Assembly: GCA_013331535.1 (NCBI GenBank)
Contig: DUGF01000045.1
Location: 1-7,833, forward strand
Direction of reading: 5' to 3'
Source of the DNA: Microcaldota archaeon
Lineage (GTDB): Archaea; Micrarchaeota; Micrarchaeia; Anstonellales; Bilamarchaeaceae
Length of the DNA stretch: 7,833 bases
Below are positions 6,002 through 7,833 of this stretch, one piece after another (the first letter of the stretch is position 1; each line of letters starts with the position of its first letter). The notes under the pieces are model-generated. The model made no database searches and was not told the DNA's origin. It saw only the letters and a program-made list of their open reading frames with translations. The position numbers and the translations under genes were made by a program.

Positions 6002-7096
6002 ATGGATAAAATTATGTTATTCAGAATTTTCGCAATCTTAGTAGTTGCTGGATTTATTTTCGAATTGTTTGCATTCGGAGTTTTGGGAAAGCCAAGCGAA
6101 ACAACAAACCCGCAGCAAAATGCGCAGGAAACAACCACGTATAGCGGTTATTCCGAGTATTATGGAACAATAAAGGCATACGAGCCATACCTCTTTGCAA
6201 AAGAACTGAATTCAGGCAAAATAAGCGAAATAAAAACGTTGAATGGAGTTGAGGATGTTGTTGCCATGTCGGGCGGCTATGTAATCTCTCTTAAAAGTTC
6301 GGATTACCTTAATGCAGTTTATTCCAGCATTTCCGAAAAAATGATAAATTCCACGGCCATAGCAAATGTAGCACTGCCATATTCCATTGATATTGTTTCA
6401 CAGGATGGACAGAACAAGAGCGCGGCAACGAACGGGGCAGTTGTAAAAGTCGAAATGTCGGCTCCTCCGAACATCGGAGAGAAAATAAAACTAAAAATGA
6501 CTGTTGAAATTCAGGAAGGAATTCTCGCAAGATATTCCACTCCAACCCTTGTTCCGGAAGAAAGGACATTGACTGGAAACGGAACGATTTTATCTGAAAC
6601 TTCCGTGCTCACATTAGCACTTGTTCCTTGGGAAGAAAGAAACAGTGTGGATGTCGGCGCGCTTAAAGAACAACTTGGAAATGATAGTGTGGATTATCTG
6701 GCTAAGAATTATATTGGATTCGCAGAAGAATCTTCCTCAAACCTTGCGATGGAAAAGAATCTTACGTATGTCGTTTCGTTGAACATAGGAACCGCAACAA
6801 TACAGGAGAATTACACCGACAAGGCGCAGGTTATTGCGGATTTGGGTGAAGGAATTGTATTCCCGGAGTCGGTTTTGCAGGTTAAAGGGACAGATGGTGC
6901 AGATTTCCCGAAGATTTTCAAAAAGATGGCTTATTACACTTATTTGGTTAACTCAACAACTGCCGGGAGCGACACGTTGAATGTGATTTCGGAAACAAAA
7001 TACAACCCAGGAGATGAAGTGAATCTGACAGTAAAAGTGCTTGCGGTAGGAGATAAAATAGTTAATCTGGTTGAGGCAAAAATAAACAGCGATTAG
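6002..7096 (+). CDS. Membrane-anchored extracytoplasmic protein of unknown function
   Basis: The 364-residue protein begins with a short positive N-terminus and one hydrophobic helix (about residues 5-28, FRIFAILVVAGFIF and onward), with no lipobox and no clear peptidase site, so it is probably an N-terminal anchor. A Gln/Thr/Ser/Asn-rich linker follows (31-50), then a large soluble domain that should lie outside the cell. Eight N-glycosylation sequons (Asn116, 138, 193, 227, 253, 270, 317, 341) and the absence of cysteine fit an archaeal surface protein. The domain appears beta-rich; two stretches, NIGEKIKLKMTVEI (157-170) and NPGDEVNLTVKVLA (335-348), look alike and may be repeated strands of one fold. 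No catalytic motif or named family is recognised. The gene is divergent from FKBP, which does not by itself imply a shared role. Confidence 0.8.
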   Translation: MDKIMLFRIFAILVVAGFIFELFAFGVLGKPSETTNPQQNAQETTTYSGYSEYYGTIKAYEPYLFAKELNSGKISEIKTLNGVEDVVAMSGGYVISLKSSDYLNAVYSSISEKMINSTAIANVALPYSIDIVSQDGQNKSAATNGAVVKVEMSAPPNIGEKIKLKMTVEIQEGILARYSTPTLVPEERTLTGNGTILSETSVLTLALVPWEERNSVDVGALKEQLGNDSVDYLAKNYIGFAEESSSNLAMEKNLTYVVSLNIGTATIQENYTDKAQVIADLGEGIVFPESVLQVKGTDGADFPKIFKKMAYYTYLVNSTTAGSDTLNVISETKYNPGDEVNLTVKVLAVGDKIVNLVEAKINSD

Positions 7097-7247
7097 CTTC
7101 TAGGTTTTAGCTACTGGCTACTAGGACGAAACTGCCTATCGCCAAGTTGGCAAGAGTACTGTCTGCCTTGCTGACCGACAAAACGAAGTATTCGTTCTCT
7201 GCCTCTCCAACTTCATTCATCCGTGCTAGAAGCCAAAAGCTAGCAGC
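7096..7247. repeat. Imperfect long inverted repeat between convergent genes
   Basis: The left arm is 7096-7125 and the right arm 7225-7247, separated by 99 bases. Comparing the left arm with the reverse complement of the right arm gives 19 matches in 23 paired positions, with a seven-base insertion (7109-7115) in the left arm. Both arms are built from repeated units resembling GGCTNCTAG. The spacer holds two small hairpins, at 7141-7151 (GCCAA/TTGGC) and 7183-7195 (ACGAA/TTCGT). The left arm begins in the stop codon of the upstream gene and the right arm ends ten bases before the nadM stop. It could be a bidirectional terminator, a structured RNA or a degenerate MITE-like insertion; the sequence does not decide. 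No gene is supported in this 161-base gap. Confidence 0.55.
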
Positions 7248-7257
7248 CAACAGCAAC

Positions 7258-7803
7258 TCAATATATCTCCAATCTCTTCCTCACATCCAATCTTTCCAAA
7301 TATGCTGCAACTTCCTTTGGCACACATTTCTTCCATCCGCTTCCGCCGGAAAGGATGTCTTTTCTTATTTTGGTGCCTTCACACGAACCGCGCTCAATGA
7401 ATTGGAATTTTTCCGCTCGGATTCCGCTTCTAGAAAACAAATAGTGCACAAGCGGATTATTTGAATAAACAACCTCGAATTCCGGAAGATGGGAAACCAA
7501 ATGTGTGACCCACATATTATTGTTGTTTATATTCCGCACTGGAATTATGATAAGGCGCGAGAGCGCAGACGGAGTAAAGCATCTTCTTATCATCTCCACC
7601 CGCTCGCCTGCAGTCATAGGATTGTCCGAAGAAATTGATTCCTCGGCACTACCTAATGCAATAATGACCTCGTTATGCTTTTCCAGCAATTGATTAATTA
7701 CCGCCAAATGACCATTATGAAATGGTTGAAAGCGACCGACAAAAAGAGCACGACCTGGCGTAGTTCCCTGTCTTGAGTTTCGCGTTCCGAGGACTGGACT
7801 CAT
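7258..7803 (-). CDS. nadM: Nicotinamide-nucleotide adenylyltransferase, archaeal type
   Basis: This cytoplasmic enzyme joins NMN and ATP to give NAD+ and pyrophosphate, the central step of NAD synthesis. The nucleotidyltransferase signature is complete: GRFQPFHNGH (23-32) contains the HxGH ATP-binding motif (29-32). GSAEESISSDNPMTAGERVE (51-70) is the archaeal NadM loop, YSNNPLV (113-119) the NMN-side block, and EGTKIRKDI (142-150) the counterpart of the ISSTxxR motif. The 181 residues slightly exceed the usual 165-175 because about 17 residues precede RALFVGRF, where archaeal relatives usually begin. No internal ATG, GTG or TTG could shorten it, and GTGAT four bases before the ATG supports the long start. 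The ATG overlaps the stop of a probable upstream gene. It is convergent with the membrane-anchored gene across the inverted repeat. Confidence 0.93.
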   Translation of the reverse strand: MSPVLGTRNSRQGTTPGRALFVGRFQPFHNGHLAVINQLLEKHNEVIIALGSAEESISSDNPMTAGERVEMIRRCFTPSALSRLIIIPVRNINNNNMWVTHLVSHLPEFEVVYSNNPLVHYLFSRSGIRAEKFQFIERGSCEGTKIRKDILSGGSGWKKCVPKEVAAYLERLDVRKRLEIY

Positions 7804-7833
7804 TGTATCACTTCTATTTGTTCTGGAGAACCG
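7800..7833 (-). CDS. Possible C-terminal end of an upstream gene entering from the right edge
   Basis: On the minus strand a frame reads GSPEQIEVIQ and stops at a TGA (7802-7800) that overlaps the nadM ATG in an ATGA, the same arrangement as aguB-aguA. Only ten codons are visible, so the product cannot be named. The overlap and the Shine-Dalgarno of nadM lying within it suggest an operon. Confidence 0.4.
   Translation of the reverse strand, partial: GSPEQIEVIQ

Noticed and set aside
7096..7254. CRISPR array or tRNA in the repeat region
   Set aside because: There are no regularly spaced direct repeats of CRISPR size and no tRNA cloverleaf or TTC-type T-arm; the main structure is one inverted pair.
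7147..7464. 105-residue plus-strand open frame between the membrane protein and nadM
   Set aside because: About two thirds of it is antisense to the conserved end of nadM; the rest is the inverted-repeat spacer. Its composition is unlike a real protein and no start signal is seen.

Overview
The window looks archaeal. Start sites carry either a GGTGA-type Shine-Dalgarno sequence (complementary to the archaeal 16S 3' end) or a TATA-like box centred about 26-29 bases before the ATG, which implies leaderless transcripts. The gene set fits too: an archaeal-type NadM adenylyltransferase, a long SlyD-like FKBP with an extra C-terminal domain, and a membrane-anchored protein rich in N-glycosylation sequons. 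A DPANN-type or other poorly sampled archaeon is a reasonable guess, but no rRNA or other marker is present and the lineage cannot be fixed from the sequence.

Layout. (1) Positions 1-1449 hold the end of aguB (N-carbamoylputrescine amidase) and all of aguA (agmatine deiminase), joined by an ATGA overlap. Together they convert agmatine to putrescine. (2) Positions 1499-4400 hold two plus-strand genes, each with its own TATA-like box and no Shine-Dalgarno. The first is a 548-residue ChaN/Tiki-superfamily protein with a long unassigned C-terminal half; the second is a 399-residue single-cluster radical SAM protein of unknown substrate. The ChaN-like gene has visibly different codon choice from aguA. 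This is the accessory-looking part of the window and the best candidate for something undescribed. (3) Positions 4416-5897, minus strand, hold an FKBP-type peptidyl-prolyl isomerase followed closely by an unrecognised 266-residue protein with an N-terminal CxxC, probably one transcript. (4) Positions 5898-6001 are a divergent promoter region with a perfectly palindromic TATA box, TTTATAAA. (5) Positions 6002-7096, plus strand, encode a secreted or membrane-anchored protein of unknown function. (6) Positions 7097-7257 are a convergent intergenic region holding an imperfect long inverted repeat built from GGCTNCTAG-like units. (7) Positions 7258-7803, minus strand, encode NadM for NAD synthesis, apparently coupled by an ATGA overlap to a gene entering from the right edge.

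How the genes relate: AguB/AguA form a clear pathway unit (polyamine synthesis). FKBP and the CxxC protein form a probable operon without an evident shared pathway. The ChaN-like and radical SAM genes are neighbours with the same promoter style and may work together, but only position and promoter style suggest it. No gene-free stretch exceeds about 160 bases. No tRNA, rRNA, CRISPR array or insertion sequence was seen.
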